Part shown: piece by piece, positions 55,096 through 64,000 of the stretch | How the letters are laid out: the number at the start of each line of letters is the position of its first letter | Position numbering within the stretch: position 1 is the first letter of the stretch | NCBI RefSeq assembly: GCF_003987435.1 | Contig: NZ_PIQG01000001.1 | Coordinates: 310,001 to 374,000 of the forward strand | Direction: 5' to 3' | Source of the DNA: Pseudidiomarina taiwanensis | GTDB lineage: Bacteria > Pseudomonadota > Gammaproteobacteria > Enterobacterales > Alteromonadaceae | DNA length: 64,000 bases | Notes under the pieces: generated by a model | Database searches by the model: none | Seen by the model: only the letters and a program-made list of their open reading frames with translations | What the model was told of the DNA's origin: nothing | Translations under genes and position numbers: made by a program

Positions 55096-56451
55096 TTAAC
55101 GGATACCCATACGACGCAGGGCAGACGTGCTAAAGTCACGACGCTCTGGCTCGATGTCAAAGTTCATAAACTCAGACTCTTCATTAGCAAGACCAAGCAC
55201 GATATAACGACCTGAGTTCAAGTCATACAGCGCTTCGGCAGCGTTCCAAGGTGTATCGTGGTAGTAGAACTGCGTATTGTACGCTTCACCCACGCGCCAG
55301 AGTTCGCCACGGCCATCATAATGATCAACGACTGATGCACCCCACGTATCTTCATCGAAAAACATGTGACGCACAGCGTAGATATGACGCTCACCATCTT
55401 TAAGGGTTGCTTTCACTTCCCAAACACGGTGTTTTTCATAACGAATCAAGTCTTGGTTCATGTGCCCAGCGTTGATGATTTCATCATAAGTTAGGCTTGG
55501 ATCCATCAACTTGTAGTTGTTGTAACCAATGTACATTTCACGCTTGCCAACTAGTTCCCACTCGTATTTATCTGGGGCACCGTTGTACATATCCAGACCA
55601 TCTGAGGTACGCAGACCGTCAGACGCAGTACCTGGACCATCATACGCTACGTTCGGTGCACGACGGACACGACGTTGACCTGCGTTATAAAGCCATGCAC
55701 GACGGCCTTCTTTAACTTGGTCAATCGTTTCGTGAACCAGCAAAACAGTACCAGTCAAACGTGCTGGGGCGAGAACTTCTTGCAAGAAGTAAAACAGTAC
55801 GTTGTCATCGTCTTCAGTACGGCCGCTTTGCATGTACTCAGGGAAAACCAAAGATTCACGCAGCAAGACTGGCACGAAGTTACCGTCTTCAAGTACTGGG
55901 AATTGGTTCACCAAACGCTGTACCGCACCACCACGATAACGCGTGACGTGGTTCCAAATTACCTCGAGACCATTTGCAGGAATCGGGAATGGCACGTGCT
56001 TGTCAAAGTTAGCAAGACCGTTACCGCCCGCAACAAGCTCAGCGTTCACTGCATTTTTTGCAATTACGTCATACACTTCTTGTGGGTAGGCCGCTGTACG
56101 GCGAGTTGGATAGATGTTCATCTTGTAATCTGGGTACTTGTTGAACATCGCAATTTGACCAGGCGACAAAAACTCTTTGTGCTGGTCTAAGTTAGCATTG
56201 GTGATGGTGAACAGAATTTCATCGTCAGCGAATGGGTCAGCAGGGCGCATTGGGATTTCCCCATCAGCTGTAACACTGTAGCCACCCGTCCATGCAGGAA
56301 TTGAACCGTCGGCATTACCTGCCATTTCAGCTCCAACTGGGGTGAGGTCTTGACCTAACCGTGCAGCTTCCTCAGGACTAACTTTAGCCATAACACTTGC
56401 CGAAATAACTGAAAGCGCAAATACACCGGCTTTAAGCATTAGTTTATTCAT
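55096..56451 (-). CDS. DUF1329 exported protein
   Basis: A 451-aa protein with a signal peptide (cleaved after SASVMA). The opening KVSPEEAARLGQDLTPVGAEMAGN and PAWTGG are hallmarks of DUF1329, a periplasmic/outer-membrane domain with a LolA/LolB-like fold. In Pseudomonas and others it lies next to DUF1302 and RND-MMPL genes and is linked to hydrophobic-compound handling. The divergent YCF48-like and MMPL genes fit that cluster, but no DUF1302 gene is in the window. Confidence 0.92.
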   Translation of the reverse strand: MNKLMLKAGVFALSVISASVMAKVSPEEAARLGQDLTPVGAEMAGNADGSIPAWTGGYSVTADGEIPMRPADPFADDEILFTITNANLDQHKEFLSPGQIAMFNKYPDYKMNIYPTRRTAAYPQEVYDVIAKNAVNAELVAGGNGLANFDKHVPFPIPANGLEVIWNHVTRYRGGAVQRLVNQFPVLEDGNFVPVLLRESLVFPEYMQSGRTEDDDNVLFYFLQEVLAPARLTGTVLLVHETIDQVKEGRRAWLYNAGQRRVRRAPNVAYDGPGTASDGLRTSDGLDMYNGAPDKYEWELVGKREMYIGYNNYKLMDPSLTYDEIINAGHMNQDLIRYEKHRVWEVKATLKDGERHIYAVRHMFFDEDTWGASVVDHYDGRGELWRVGEAYNTQFYYHDTPWNAAEALYDLNSGRYIVLGLANEESEFMNFDIEPERRDFSTSALRRMGIR

Positions 56452-56549
56452 AGAGTTTTCCTTGTTGTACAGAAGTACTTATTATTGTGTACCCGATTAA
56501 AGTACCGCAAAACCACGACAATTAAAATGCCCATCTGCTACTAGCGTTT

Positions 56550-56586
56550 GGTCAAGTCTCGCTGTATTGTAACAGCTGGTTTGACC
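56550..56586. repeat. Interrupted dyad in the DUF1329/YCF48 divergent region
   Basis: GGTCAA (56550-56555) and TTGACC (56581-56586) are arranged around GCTGT (56561-56565) and ACAGC (56572-56576); both pairs share nearly one centre. The outer right arm is also the -35 box of the plus-strand promoter. Confidence 0.5.
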
Positions 56587-56608
56587 TCCCGCGAAATATG
56601 CATAGGAT
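56581..56608 (+). promoter_or_regulatory. Candidate promoter of the YCF48-like/MMPL operon
   Basis: TTGACC (56581-56586), 16 bp, TAGGAT (56603-56608), 70 bp before the YCF48-like start. Confidence 0.45.
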
Positions 56609-56678
56609 GTATTGCCTGTAGAAATTTTGCAACTGTTACCATTACAATTCTAAGACACAAGAAGATCAAGAGGGTTCC

Positions 56679-57827
56679 ATGGGACGAATTACAGCTTGGA
56701 GTGGCGTCATGCTAGCCCTGTTCGGGCTACCTACCGTTGCGGCTGAGACCGTAACCGATTATGACGTGATGCTGACTCCCGCAATGCAAGCGCCAAAAGC
56801 GTCAACCGCGACATTGACCGAAATTACCAAAGCGGGTTCACGTCAAGTGGCGGTGGGTGACTTTGGGGTGGTGATTTATCGCGATGAGGATGCGCCGAAC
56901 TGGCAGCAAGCTGCGGTAGATACCAGTGTATTACTGACGGCAGTGAGTTTTGCCAATGCTGAGCAAGGCTGGGCGGTTGGTCACCATGGCGTGGTCATGA
57001 CCACTACTGACGGAGGCCAAAGCTGGCAACGGCAAATGGATGGTTTTGATTTTATCGAGTTGCAAATTGAGCATTATAAGCAAGTCGCTGAGCAGCTCGC
57101 TGAGGAAGTCGACAACTTACCGGATAATTCATCGTTTTCAGAGCGCGATGATCTCGAATTTCAGCTCGAAGAAGCCTTATTCCGCGCTGAATCAGCTGAA
57201 CTTGCGCGCGAAGAGGGTCCCACTAAGCCGTTTTTGGATGTGTTAGCCATAGATAGCCAAACCATTTTTGTTGCAGGTGCCTATGGCACGCTGTTGCGCT
57301 CGACAGATGGCGGGCAAAGTTGGGAAATGCTCGATCAACGTATCGAGAACCCAGATGGTTTGCACATCAATGCTTTAACTTATGGTCAAGGTTCAGTCTA
57401 CGCGGTTGGCGAAGGCGGGCAAATTTTCCGCAGTGACGATCAAGGTGACAGTTGGATCATGCTTGACTCGCCGTATTACGGCTCATTTTTTGAGGTATTC
57501 GTCGATCAATCTGAGCGGGTTTGGGTTGCTGGCTTGCGCGGAAATATTTTTGTCGCCGAGCATGCCGATGCAGAATTTGAACCTCTGGCGATTAACGATC
57601 GCGTCAACATCAACCAAATCATCGATGGCCCTGACGGTAGTGTGATTTTAGTGGGCAATGCCGGGTTGATGGCGCAGATTTTTGCCAACGGTGAAATGAG
57701 TCAGCAACGCCATAACAGTGGTGCAAGCCTGACGGATATTATCACCAATGCAGATGGCAGCTATACGCTTGTCGGTCAACGTGGGGTGCTTGAAGTGCAA
57801 GCGGACCTCAGTCAAGCCAGCCAATAA
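56679..57827 (+). CDS. YCF48-like BNR/beta-propeller protein
   Basis: A 382-aa exported protein: signal peptide to about TVAAE, then a beta-propeller of BNR/YCF48 repeats marked by TDGGQSW (twice) and DDQGDSW. A charged helical insertion (about 128-170) separates the first and second blades. In cyanobacteria YCF48 helps photosystem II assembly; in proteobacteria these genes accompany RND-MMPL transporters, where they are probably periplasmic partners. The MMPL gene starts 15 bp downstream. Confidence 0.88.
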   Translation: MGRITAWSGVMLALFGLPTVAAETVTDYDVMLTPAMQAPKASTATLTEITKAGSRQVAVGDFGVVIYRDEDAPNWQQAAVDTSVLLTAVSFANAEQGWAVGHHGVVMTTTDGGQSWQRQMDGFDFIELQIEHYKQVAEQLAEEVDNLPDNSSFSERDDLEFQLEEALFRAESAELAREEGPTKPFLDVLAIDSQTIFVAGAYGTLLRSTDGGQSWEMLDQRIENPDGLHINALTYGQGSVYAVGEGGQIFRSDDQGDSWIMLDSPYYGSFFEVFVDQSERVWVAGLRGNIFVAEHADAEFEPLAINDRVNINQIIDGPDGSVILVGNAGLMAQIFANGEMSQQRHNSGASLTDIITNADGSYTLVGQRGVLEVQADLSQASQ

Positions 57828-57842
57828 AAGGTTAACATTAAG

Positions 57843-60173
57843 ATGTCGAAACAGATTCATACAACTGAGGTCGTGCTGGAAAAAGCGTTATTCAAATTCC
57901 GACCGTTTTGGTTTGTGATTTTTGCGCTGCTGACGGCGTTTTTAGCTTGGCATGCGAGCCAGGTGCGCCCCGAAGCGTCTTTCACAAAAATGATTCCGAC
58001 CAATCATCCGTTTATTCAAAACTACTTTAAACATGCGGATGATTTATCCACCCTTGGTAACGTGGTGCGGATTGCCGTTGAAACGACTGACGGTGATATT
58101 TTTACGCCTGAATACCAAAAGTTGCTGCAAGAAGTCACCGACGAAGTGTTCTTTATACCCGGCGTTGATCGCAGTGGCTTAAAGAGTATTTGGACGCCAA
58201 ACGTGCGCTGGAGTGAAGTGACCGAAGAAGGCTTCGTGGGTGGACCTGTGATTCCCGATACTTGGGATGCATCTGCCGCGTCACTTGACCAATTGCGCAC
58301 CAATATTCTGCGCTCGGGTGAAGTGGGTAACTTAGTCGCCAACAATTTCCGCTCTGCGCTTATTTATGTGCCGCTTAATGAGGTGAATCCAGATACGGGT
58401 GAAGCGCTTGATTATCAGGAGTTTTCAGAAAACCTTGAAAACCTGATTCGAGATAAATACGAAAGCGACACCATCAAGATTCATATCACTGGCTTTGCAA
58501 AAATTATCGGTGATTTGATTGAAGGAGCCGAGCAGGTTGGCTTGTTCTTCTTATTGGCGATCATCATTACCTTGTTGATGCTTTATATCTACAGCCGCTG
58601 TTGGCGTAGCGCATTAGCGGTATTGTCGTGCTCATTTATTGCTGTGGTCTGGCAGTTGGGCATCATTAAATTGATTGGAAGCGGGATTAACCCATACTCG
58701 ATGTTAGTGCCGTTTTTGGTGTTCGCGATTGGGGTCAGCCATGGCGTGCAGATCATTAACGCAATCGCGAATAACCGCGTCGATGGGCACGATAAGTTCG
58801 ACTCCTCGAAATTAGCCTTCCGTGGCCTCTATATTGCTGGTTTAACTGCGTTGGTCTCTGACGCGATCGGCTTTACCACCTTGATGGTCATCGATATTGC
58901 GGTGATTCAAGAACTCGCCATTGCCGCCAGTATCGGGGTTGCGGTTGTGGTTCTGACCAATCTTGGTTTGTTGCCACTGATCATGTCGTACATCGGGGTG
59001 TCACCGAAAGGCACGGAATATACCGCCAAAGTGCGTGGCGAGCGTCACCCGGTGCTGAACTTCTTTACCCATTTCTCACGCCCTAAATACGCTTACACAG
59101 CGCTCGTTGTTGCTTTGATTGGTTTAGGTTGGGGGCTGTATTACGGTCAGCAGATGAAAATCGGTGACCTTGATGCGGGTGCACCAGAGTTGCGTCCAGA
59201 CAGCCGCTATAATCTCGATAACCAGTTCATCGTGGACAACTATAGTTCGAGCACCGATATCTTCGTGGTCATGGCTGAAACCGAGCCAAGCCAGTGTATT
59301 GCGTATGACAATCTCGAAGTGATGGATCGTTTTAGCTGGCACATGCAGAACACCCCTGGTGTGCAGGATGTTAAATCGGTTGTGTATGTGGCGAAAATGG
59401 GCGGTTACGGGCTGAACGAAGGTAACCTCAAGTGGTTTAGCTTGAATCGCAACCAGTACGTGCTCAATGCCAATACCAGTCGCACACCGCCGGGTCTTAT
59501 TAACCCAGATTGTTCGATGGCGCCGATCATCATCTATTTGAATGATCACAAAGCAGAGACGCTGAAAACTGTGGTGGCTGCGGTTGATAACTTTAATCAG
59601 AGCTATCAACAAGAAGGCCTCGAACTGCTGATGGCAGCCGGTAATTCAGGCATCGAAGCGGCAACTAACTCGGTTATCGAAGATGCCCAATACGAGATGT
59701 TATTGTGGGTCTACGGGGTCGTGATTGTGCTCTGTTTGATTACCTTCCGTAGCATTCGTACGGTGATCTGTATCGTCTTGCCACTGATGTTAACCACCAT
59801 TATGAGTCAGGGTCTTATGGCTGTACTCGGGATTGGTGTGAAAGTTGCGACCTTGCCTGTTATCGCCCTTGGCGTAGGTATTGGGGTCGACTACGGGATT
59901 TATATCTACACCAAGATCAAAGAAGGTTTAGAGCAGGGCATGCACCTTGATGACTGCTACAAATATGCGCTCGATAGCACAGGTAAAGCCGTTGGTTTCA
60001 CTGGCTTAACCCTCGCCATTGGGGTGGCAACTTGGATCTTTTCGCCGATCAAGTTCCAAGCAGACATGGGTATCTTGTTAACCTTTATGTTCCTGTGGAA
60101 TATGCTCGGTGCCTTGATTCTGATCCCTGCCTTGGCGCGCTTATTTGCGCGCTTCGGCAAGCAGATTCATTAA
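57843..60173 (+). CDS. RND/MMPL-type transporter
   Basis: A 776-aa inner-membrane protein with two repeats, each with one anchoring segment, a large periplasmic loop and a block of five segments (about 225-395 and 615-775). The SSD/MMPL motifs VFAIGVSHGVQIINA and GVGIGVDYGIYIY carry the conserved Gly and Asp residues of the proton path. It fits the HAE3/MMPL group exporting lipids or other hydrophobic compounds. Its 3' end overlaps the convergent GMC gene by 4 bp. Confidence 0.93.
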   Translation: MSKQIHTTEVVLEKALFKFRPFWFVIFALLTAFLAWHASQVRPEASFTKMIPTNHPFIQNYFKHADDLSTLGNVVRIAVETTDGDIFTPEYQKLLQEVTDEVFFIPGVDRSGLKSIWTPNVRWSEVTEEGFVGGPVIPDTWDASAASLDQLRTNILRSGEVGNLVANNFRSALIYVPLNEVNPDTGEALDYQEFSENLENLIRDKYESDTIKIHITGFAKIIGDLIEGAEQVGLFFLLAIIITLLMLYIYSRCWRSALAVLSCSFIAVVWQLGIIKLIGSGINPYSMLVPFLVFAIGVSHGVQIINAIANNRVDGHDKFDSSKLAFRGLYIAGLTALVSDAIGFTTLMVIDIAVIQELAIAASIGVAVVVLTNLGLLPLIMSYIGVSPKGTEYTAKVRGERHPVLNFFTHFSRPKYAYTALVVALIGLGWGLYYGQQMKIGDLDAGAPELRPDSRYNLDNQFIVDNYSSSTDIFVVMAETEPSQCIAYDNLEVMDRFSWHMQNTPGVQDVKSVVYVAKMGGYGLNEGNLKWFSLNRNQYVLNANTSRTPPGLINPDCSMAPIIIYLNDHKAETLKTVVAAVDNFNQSYQQEGLELLMAAGNSGIEAATNSVIEDAQYEMLLWVYGVVIVLCLITFRSIRTVICIVLPLMLTTIMSQGLMAVLGIGVKVATLPVIALGVGIGVDYGIYIYTKIKEGLEQGMHLDDCYKYALDSTGKAVGFTGLTLAIGVATWIFSPIKFQADMGILLTFMFLWNMLGALILIPALARLFARFGKQIH

Positions 60174-61789
60174 GCGGTTGGGGTGTCGGCTAAGATAAAG
60201 TCGGCACCCTTCGCCGCGATGGCCATGGTGGGCGCATTGGTGTTGCCGCTCACTACCCGTGGCATAATCGATGCGTCAATCACTCGTAAGCCACTGACAC
60301 CTTTCACGCGTAAACGCTCATCCACCACTGCATTGTCATCTCTACCCATCCGACAGGTACTGGTAGGGTGATAAATCAGGCCAATATTTTCTTGGATCTC
60401 TTTGAGTAAATCGGCATCGCTCTGATCGGGCTTTGGAAACAGTTCACCGCCATTAAACGGCTCCATCGCGGGCTGTCGCATAATCGCTTGGACTTGACGC
60501 ACACCATTTAACAGCACTTGTTGGTCTTCGACATTATCTAAAAAGCGATATTCGAAGTGGGGCGCTTGCTTCGGATCGGCCGATTGCAATGAGAGTTTGC
60601 CGCGAGCATTCGGTCGTAACACGCAGACATGGCAGGAGAAGCCGTGTTTGACCGCAGGACTTAAGTCATAGCCGCTGTCATTAAATAACGTCGGCACCAC
60701 GTGCAATTGCATATCCGGTGTTTCAACGGATGGGTCGCTGCGAAGGAAGCCACCAACTTCACAAGGAGATACCCCGAAACTGCCGCTTTTATCACGGCGG
60801 TAACGCAATAATTCACGTCCTAAGCGCCATAATCCGGCGGGGCTTAAGGTAATGCCGTCTTTTGCTTTGTTTTTAAAGTGCAGGGTAACATCGACATGCT
60901 CTTGCAGATTGGCTCCCACCTCAGCACGATCACTGACCACTGGAATGTCGAACTTCTGTAGTTCGGCGGCAGGGCCGACCCCCGATAGCATCAGCAGTTG
61001 CGGTGAGTTGATGGCTCCCGCGGCGACAATAATTTCATGCTTCACATGCAGTTGCTTAAGTGCGCCGCGGTGACGGAATTCAACCGCAACAGCACGTTGC
61101 TGCTCAAATACCACACGCTCAACTAAGGTGTCTGTGATGACGGTTAAGTTACTGCGGGCGCGCGCGGGTTCTAAAAAGGCGCGGCGCGCGCTCCAGCGCA
61201 TTTTATCTTTAATAGTAAACTGGTATGGGCCAACCCCATAGAGTGACTCACCGTTAAAATCAGGGTTAAAAGGTAAGCCATATTCCTGTCCAGCCTCTAC
61301 AAACGCTTTAGCGACGGCAAAGTGAGTCGGATTATCGCTTACATAAAGCGGCCCTGAGTCGCCATGGTAGGCATCGGCGCCGCGCTGGTTCTGCTCAAGG
61401 GCTTTAAAGGTCTCGAGCATCGACTGATAGCTCCAGTCAGGGCCAGCTTCACTTTCCCAATGAGCGTAATCAATGGGGGCGCCACGGGTGTAGATCATGG
61501 CATTGATACCACTTGAGCCACCGAGCATTTTTCCGCGCGGAGTATAGAGCCCTTTGCCTTTGCGCAAGGGAGCGCGATCTTTGCTGCGATACATCCAATT
61601 AAATTTAAAGCTACGCATAAAGCGGGCCACGCCACCTGGCATGTCGACAAATATAGATTTGCCATCGCCACCCGCCTCGAGTAACACCACTTGGTATCGC
61701 CCACAGGCGGACAGACGGTCGGCCAACACACAGCCGGCAGAACCGCCACCAACAATAATAAAATCAGGGTGGGCAGGGAGTGAGGTCAT
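60170..61789 (-). CDS. GMC-family FAD oxidoreductase (alcohol/choline dehydrogenase-like)
   Basis: A 539-aa flavoprotein: FAD loop [16 protein letters not shown] (residues 11-26), GMC signature [30 protein letters not shown] region ([11 protein letters not shown]) and the active-site His of [10 protein letters not shown] near residue 480. It resembles BetA and AlkJ, so it should oxidise a primary alcohol. No betaine genes are adjacent, so an aliphatic alcohol is as likely as choline. The start overlaps the sbcB stop (ATGA). Confidence 0.9.
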   Translation of the reverse strand: MTSLPAHPDFIIVGGGSAGCVLADRLSACGRYQVVLLEAGGDGKSIFVDMPGGVARFMRSFKFNWMYRSKDRAPLRKGKGLYTPRGKMLGGSSGINAMIYTRGAPIDYAHWESEAGPDWSYQSMLETFKALEQNQRGADAYHGDSGPLYVSDNPTHFAVAKAFVEAGQEYGLPFNPDFNGESLYGVGPYQFTIKDKMRWSARRAFLEPARARSNLTVITDTLVERVVFEQQRAVAVEFRHRGALKQLHVKHEIIVAAGAINSPQLLMLSGVGPAAELQKFDIPVVSDRAEVGANLQEHVDVTLHFKNKAKDGITLSPAGLWRLGRELLRYRRDKSGSFGVSPCEVGGFLRSDPSVETPDMQLHVVPTLFNDSGYDLSPAVKHGFSCHVCVLRPNARGKLSLQSADPKQAPHFEYRFLDNVEDQQVLLNGVRQVQAIMRQPAMEPFNGGELFPKPDQSDADLLKEIQENIGLIYHPTSTCRMGRDDNAVVDERLRVKGVSGLRVIDASIMPRVVSGNTNAPTMAIAAKGADFILADTPTA

Positions 61790-63237
61790 AAGCTCTCCAC
61801 ATAGCGATAGAGGTCATAGAGCAACCGCTGTTGATGCGGATGGTCTTGATGCTCAAGCATAAGTTGTTCAAGTTGTTCGATAAATTCTTGCGTACTCAAA
61901 GCACCTTTGGGTGGCTCGAGCAGACGTTGTTGTAAAAATCCGCGCCAACGAGCGAGTTCATTTGCGCTCAAAGTCGCAGGATAATTGCGGGCGCGATAGC
62001 GAAACAGCATTTCGGGGATGCGCTCATCTTCAAATTGCAAGCTCAAGCCAGCCAGTTGCTCTGGCGGGGTCGCGCGGATCATGGTCATCGCTTGACGATC
62101 GTGATCACTGAAAAACGCACCGCTATAAAGCTCAAAATCAGGATCTTGCAGCGAAGGATGGGGTTGATAGTCACGTTGCTCGCTGACGACATCGATGACC
62201 CGTTGGCGGAATTCGGGTTGTTGCCGTAACCATTGATAGCGCTCGATTAACTCGGGGACTGAAATGTCGAGCTCGCTGGCACGCTGTTCTGAGAGAACTT
62301 TAATCGGTGCCAGAAATGGACATTTATTAAGGGCGAGGACTTTACCGCCAAATGCTTCGAGTTGTTGTTCTAGACGCTCTTGCTTAGGCATAAAGCGGCG
62401 CTCGCGCATGGTCTCAGCTGTTGCCTCAAGAAAGGCCCGCGGGTCACAGCGTAAATCCCAATAAATCAGCTGATTGGGTTGATCCGGATGTTCATCGAGG
62501 GGCATGATAAAGCTGGTATAGCCGTTATCTGCACCGTAAAACCCATGCACATGCAGCAGCGGTTGAGCGCTTTGCTCGGCTTCGGCGATGAGCTTTTTCA
62601 AAGCGGCTTTACCGCGATGCTGAAAAGCGAAATCAAACAAGCGTGGTTGTTTCGTTTTAATTAATTTGGCAATGGCAATGGTGGCATAAACGTCAGCCAT
62701 GGCATCGTGGGCTTGCCCGTGATCGATGCCGTTTGCGCGAGTTAAATCTTCAAGTTTAAGGCTGACCCGACCATCATCGTGTTGCGGCCACTGAATTCCC
62801 TCTGGGCGCAGGGCATAACAGGCCCGCACTAAGTTGATCAGATCCCAGCGGCTATTGCCGTTTTGCCAAGTGTGCGCATAGGGGTCGTGAAAATTGCGAT
62901 AAAACAAATAGCGGGTGACTTCATCGTCGAACTGGATGTTGTTGTAACCCACCGTCACGGTATTCGCTTGACTAAATTCAGCCGCAATACGGTTAGCAAA
63001 CTCGGCTTCAATCGTGCCATTTTGTAAGGCGTACTGTGGCGTGATACCCGTCACCAAGACCGCCATTGGCTGCGGCAGAAATTCTTGGCTTGGCTGGCAA
63101 TAAAGCCGCAACGGACGCGCACAGGGTTCAAGCTCGAGATCAGTGCGTAAACCTGCGAATTGCGAGGGGCGGTCAAGTTGTGGATTTACCCCCCAAGTTT
63201 CGTAATCATGCCAGTAAAAAGTTAGTTGCGGATCCAT
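61786..63237 (-). CDS. sbcB: Exodeoxyribonuclease I
   Basis: A 483-aa 3'-5' single-strand DNA exonuclease, DEDDh family, acting in recombination and mismatch repair. Exo motifs: D-x-E in WHDYETWG (residues 10-17), YNNIQFDDEVTR, and HDAMADVYAT with the third Asp. ATG 63237 gives MDPQLTFYWHDYE; the TTG at 63252 is an alternative. It aligns well to E. coli ExoI along its whole length. Confidence 0.96.
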   Translation of the reverse strand: MDPQLTFYWHDYETWGVNPQLDRPSQFAGLRTDLELEPCARPLRLYCQPSQEFLPQPMAVLVTGITPQYALQNGTIEAEFANRIAAEFSQANTVTVGYNNIQFDDEVTRYLFYRNFHDPYAHTWQNGNSRWDLINLVRACYALRPEGIQWPQHDDGRVSLKLEDLTRANGIDHGQAHDAMADVYATIAIAKLIKTKQPRLFDFAFQHRGKAALKKLIAEAEQSAQPLLHVHGFYGADNGYTSFIMPLDEHPDQPNQLIYWDLRCDPRAFLEATAETMRERRFMPKQERLEQQLEAFGGKVLALNKCPFLAPIKVLSEQRASELDISVPELIERYQWLRQQPEFRQRVIDVVSEQRDYQPHPSLQDPDFELYSGAFFSDHDRQAMTMIRATPPEQLAGLSLQFEDERIPEMLFRYRARNYPATLSANELARWRGFLQQRLLEPPKGALSTQEFIEQLEQLMLEHQDHPHQQRLLYDLYRYVESL

Positions 63238-63400
63238 AATACTCAGATACAAATTGGTCTTACCTCAACCATAACCATGCGCTTGATTTTGCGCAAGCAT
63301 TCAACTCGCTCGAATGCGTAATTTGCCCGATAGAACGAGTGGTATCTGAACGACAGCGGTGGCACTATGAATAACGTTAGTCGAACAGAGGACTTAGGCA

Positions 63401-64000
63401 ATGAAATTTATTTCAAGTATGAGTGCACTTGCGTTACTTGCCGCTGCGGCGATGAGCCCGGCGATTTTGGCCAGTGATAGCGAAACTCATCCCATTGCGA
63501 TCGCTATTCACGGTGGTGCGGGAACGATTTCGCGGGCAAATTTAACAGCTGAGCAAGACCGCGCCTATCGCGCTAAGCTTAAAGAAGCCGTTGATGCGGG
63601 CCATCAGATTTTGGCCAGCGGTGGAGCCAGTATGGAAGCGATCATTGCAGCGATTCAGATCCTTGAGGATTCGCCGTTTTTCAATGCAGGTCGTGGGGCT
63701 GTGTATACCTACGATGGCATCCATGAACTCGACGCTTCGATTATGGACGGCGCCACGCGCGAGGCTGGCGCGGTTGCTGGCGTGACCACAGTTAAAAGCC
63801 CAATTGCCCTCGCCGAGAAGGTGATGACCAATTCAGTGCACGTTATGCTAAGTGGCGCTGGGGCGGAGCAATTTGCTGCCGAGCAGGGCCTCGAACTGGT
63901 TGAAAACAGCTATTTTAATACTGACCAACGGCGCCAGCAGTTAGAGCGCGTTAAAGCGGCAATGGAGCAAGCCAATCAGCAAGCGATGGCGCAACTCGAT
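63401..64000 (+). CDS. Exported isoaspartyl peptidase/L-asparaginase (Ntn-hydrolase), truncated by window edge
   Basis: A frame of 200 codons open to the right edge. A signal peptide (MKFISSMSALALLAAAAMSP to about ILAS) is followed by IHGGAGTI, NAGRGAVYT, LDASIMDG and GAVAGV, the alpha-subunit motifs of the plant-type asparaginase family. The autocleavage site with the catalytic Thr lies beyond the window. It should hydrolyse beta-aspartyl dipeptides or asparagine in the periplasm; most bacterial homologues are cytoplasmic. Confidence 0.92.
   Translation, partial: MKFISSMSALALLAAAAMSPAILASDSETHPIAIAIHGGAGTISRANLTAEQDRAYRAKLKEAVDAGHQILASGGASMEAIIAAIQILEDSPFFNAGRGAVYTYDGIHELDASIMDGATREAGAVAGVTTVKSPIALAEKVMTNSVHVMLSGAGAEQFAAEQGLELVENSYFNTDQRRQQLERVKAAMEQANQQAMAQLD

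Noticed and set aside
55675-56190. 171-codon plus-strand frame opposite the DUF1329 gene
   Set aside because: It lies fully antisense to a well-supported gene, has no recognisable motif and no ribosome site.
59124-59612. 162-codon minus-strand frame inside the MMPL gene
   Set aside because: Antisense shadow; composition (many His/Ile) is typical of a reversed membrane-protein gene.

Overview
The window reads as chromosomal DNA of a free-living, probably marine gammaproteobacterium of the Alteromonadales type. I infer this from the gene families (Alteromonas/Shewanella/Idiomarina-like housekeeping genes, a HexR-controlled Entner-Doudoroff cluster, a laminarin-type glucan locus with a TonB receptor, and DUF3080, DUF6746 and DUF3833 proteins), not from rRNA. 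Gene density is high. I see no prophage, insertion sequence, CRISPR array or plasmid signature.

Left part (1-17.5 kb): a beta-glucan (laminarin-like) utilisation locus. On the minus strand lie a GH1 beta-glucosidase, a GPH sugar symporter and a LacI regulator, followed by tightly overlapping fadD-like, selO and esterase genes. Divergent on the plus strand are a FucP-type sugar MFS and a GH3 glucosidase lipoprotein. Then, on the minus strand, comes a GH16 lipoprotein with three C-terminal repeats plus a TonB-dependent receptor. Two promoter regions carry the same near-perfect TGAAAGCGCTTTCA palindrome directly after the -10 box, so one LacI-family repressor probably controls the locus.

17.5-26.6 kb: central glucose catabolism. 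gap and hexR (minus) face zwf-pgl-edd-glk-eda (plus), with three identical 15-bp HexR-type palindromes and one degenerate copy. An SDR and a yeast-type cytosine deaminase end the operon. Together the first 26 kb form a glucan-to-pyruvate module: surface binding and cleavage, import, oligosaccharide hydrolysis, glucokinase, Entner-Doudoroff enzymes and GAPDH.

26.6-40.9 kb: tRNA-Val(GAC), an AbgT transporter, a VWA/MoxR pair, a small secreted protein behind a Fur-like box, a DUF3080 lipoprotein, riboflavin synthase, an EamA exporter and the classic thrS-infC-rpmI-rplT-pheS-pheT-ihfA translation block. infC starts with ATT.

40.9-51.2 kb: an RpoE/ChrR (ECF11-type) singlet-oxygen cluster: anti-sigma ChrR, sigma factor, LON-domain protein, DUF523, photolyase, NTF2-like protein, SDR, FAD oxidoreductase, DUF1365, Cfa-like methyltransferase, DUF2878, chalcone-isomerase-like protein and DUF3833 lipoprotein. 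A shared GATC-N17-CGT(A/T) promoter motif precedes the sigma gene, the LON-domain gene and the photolyase. This is the best candidate in the window for an incompletely described system, possibly lipid remodelling.

51.2-64 kb: a Lys/Ala-rich basic protein, NIF3-like protein, CmoM tRNA methyltransferase, a lipid kinase, a beta-hydroxyacid dehydrogenase, a DUF1329 / YCF48-like / RND-MMPL export cluster, a GMC oxidoreductase, exonuclease I and a truncated exported isoaspartyl peptidase at the right edge.
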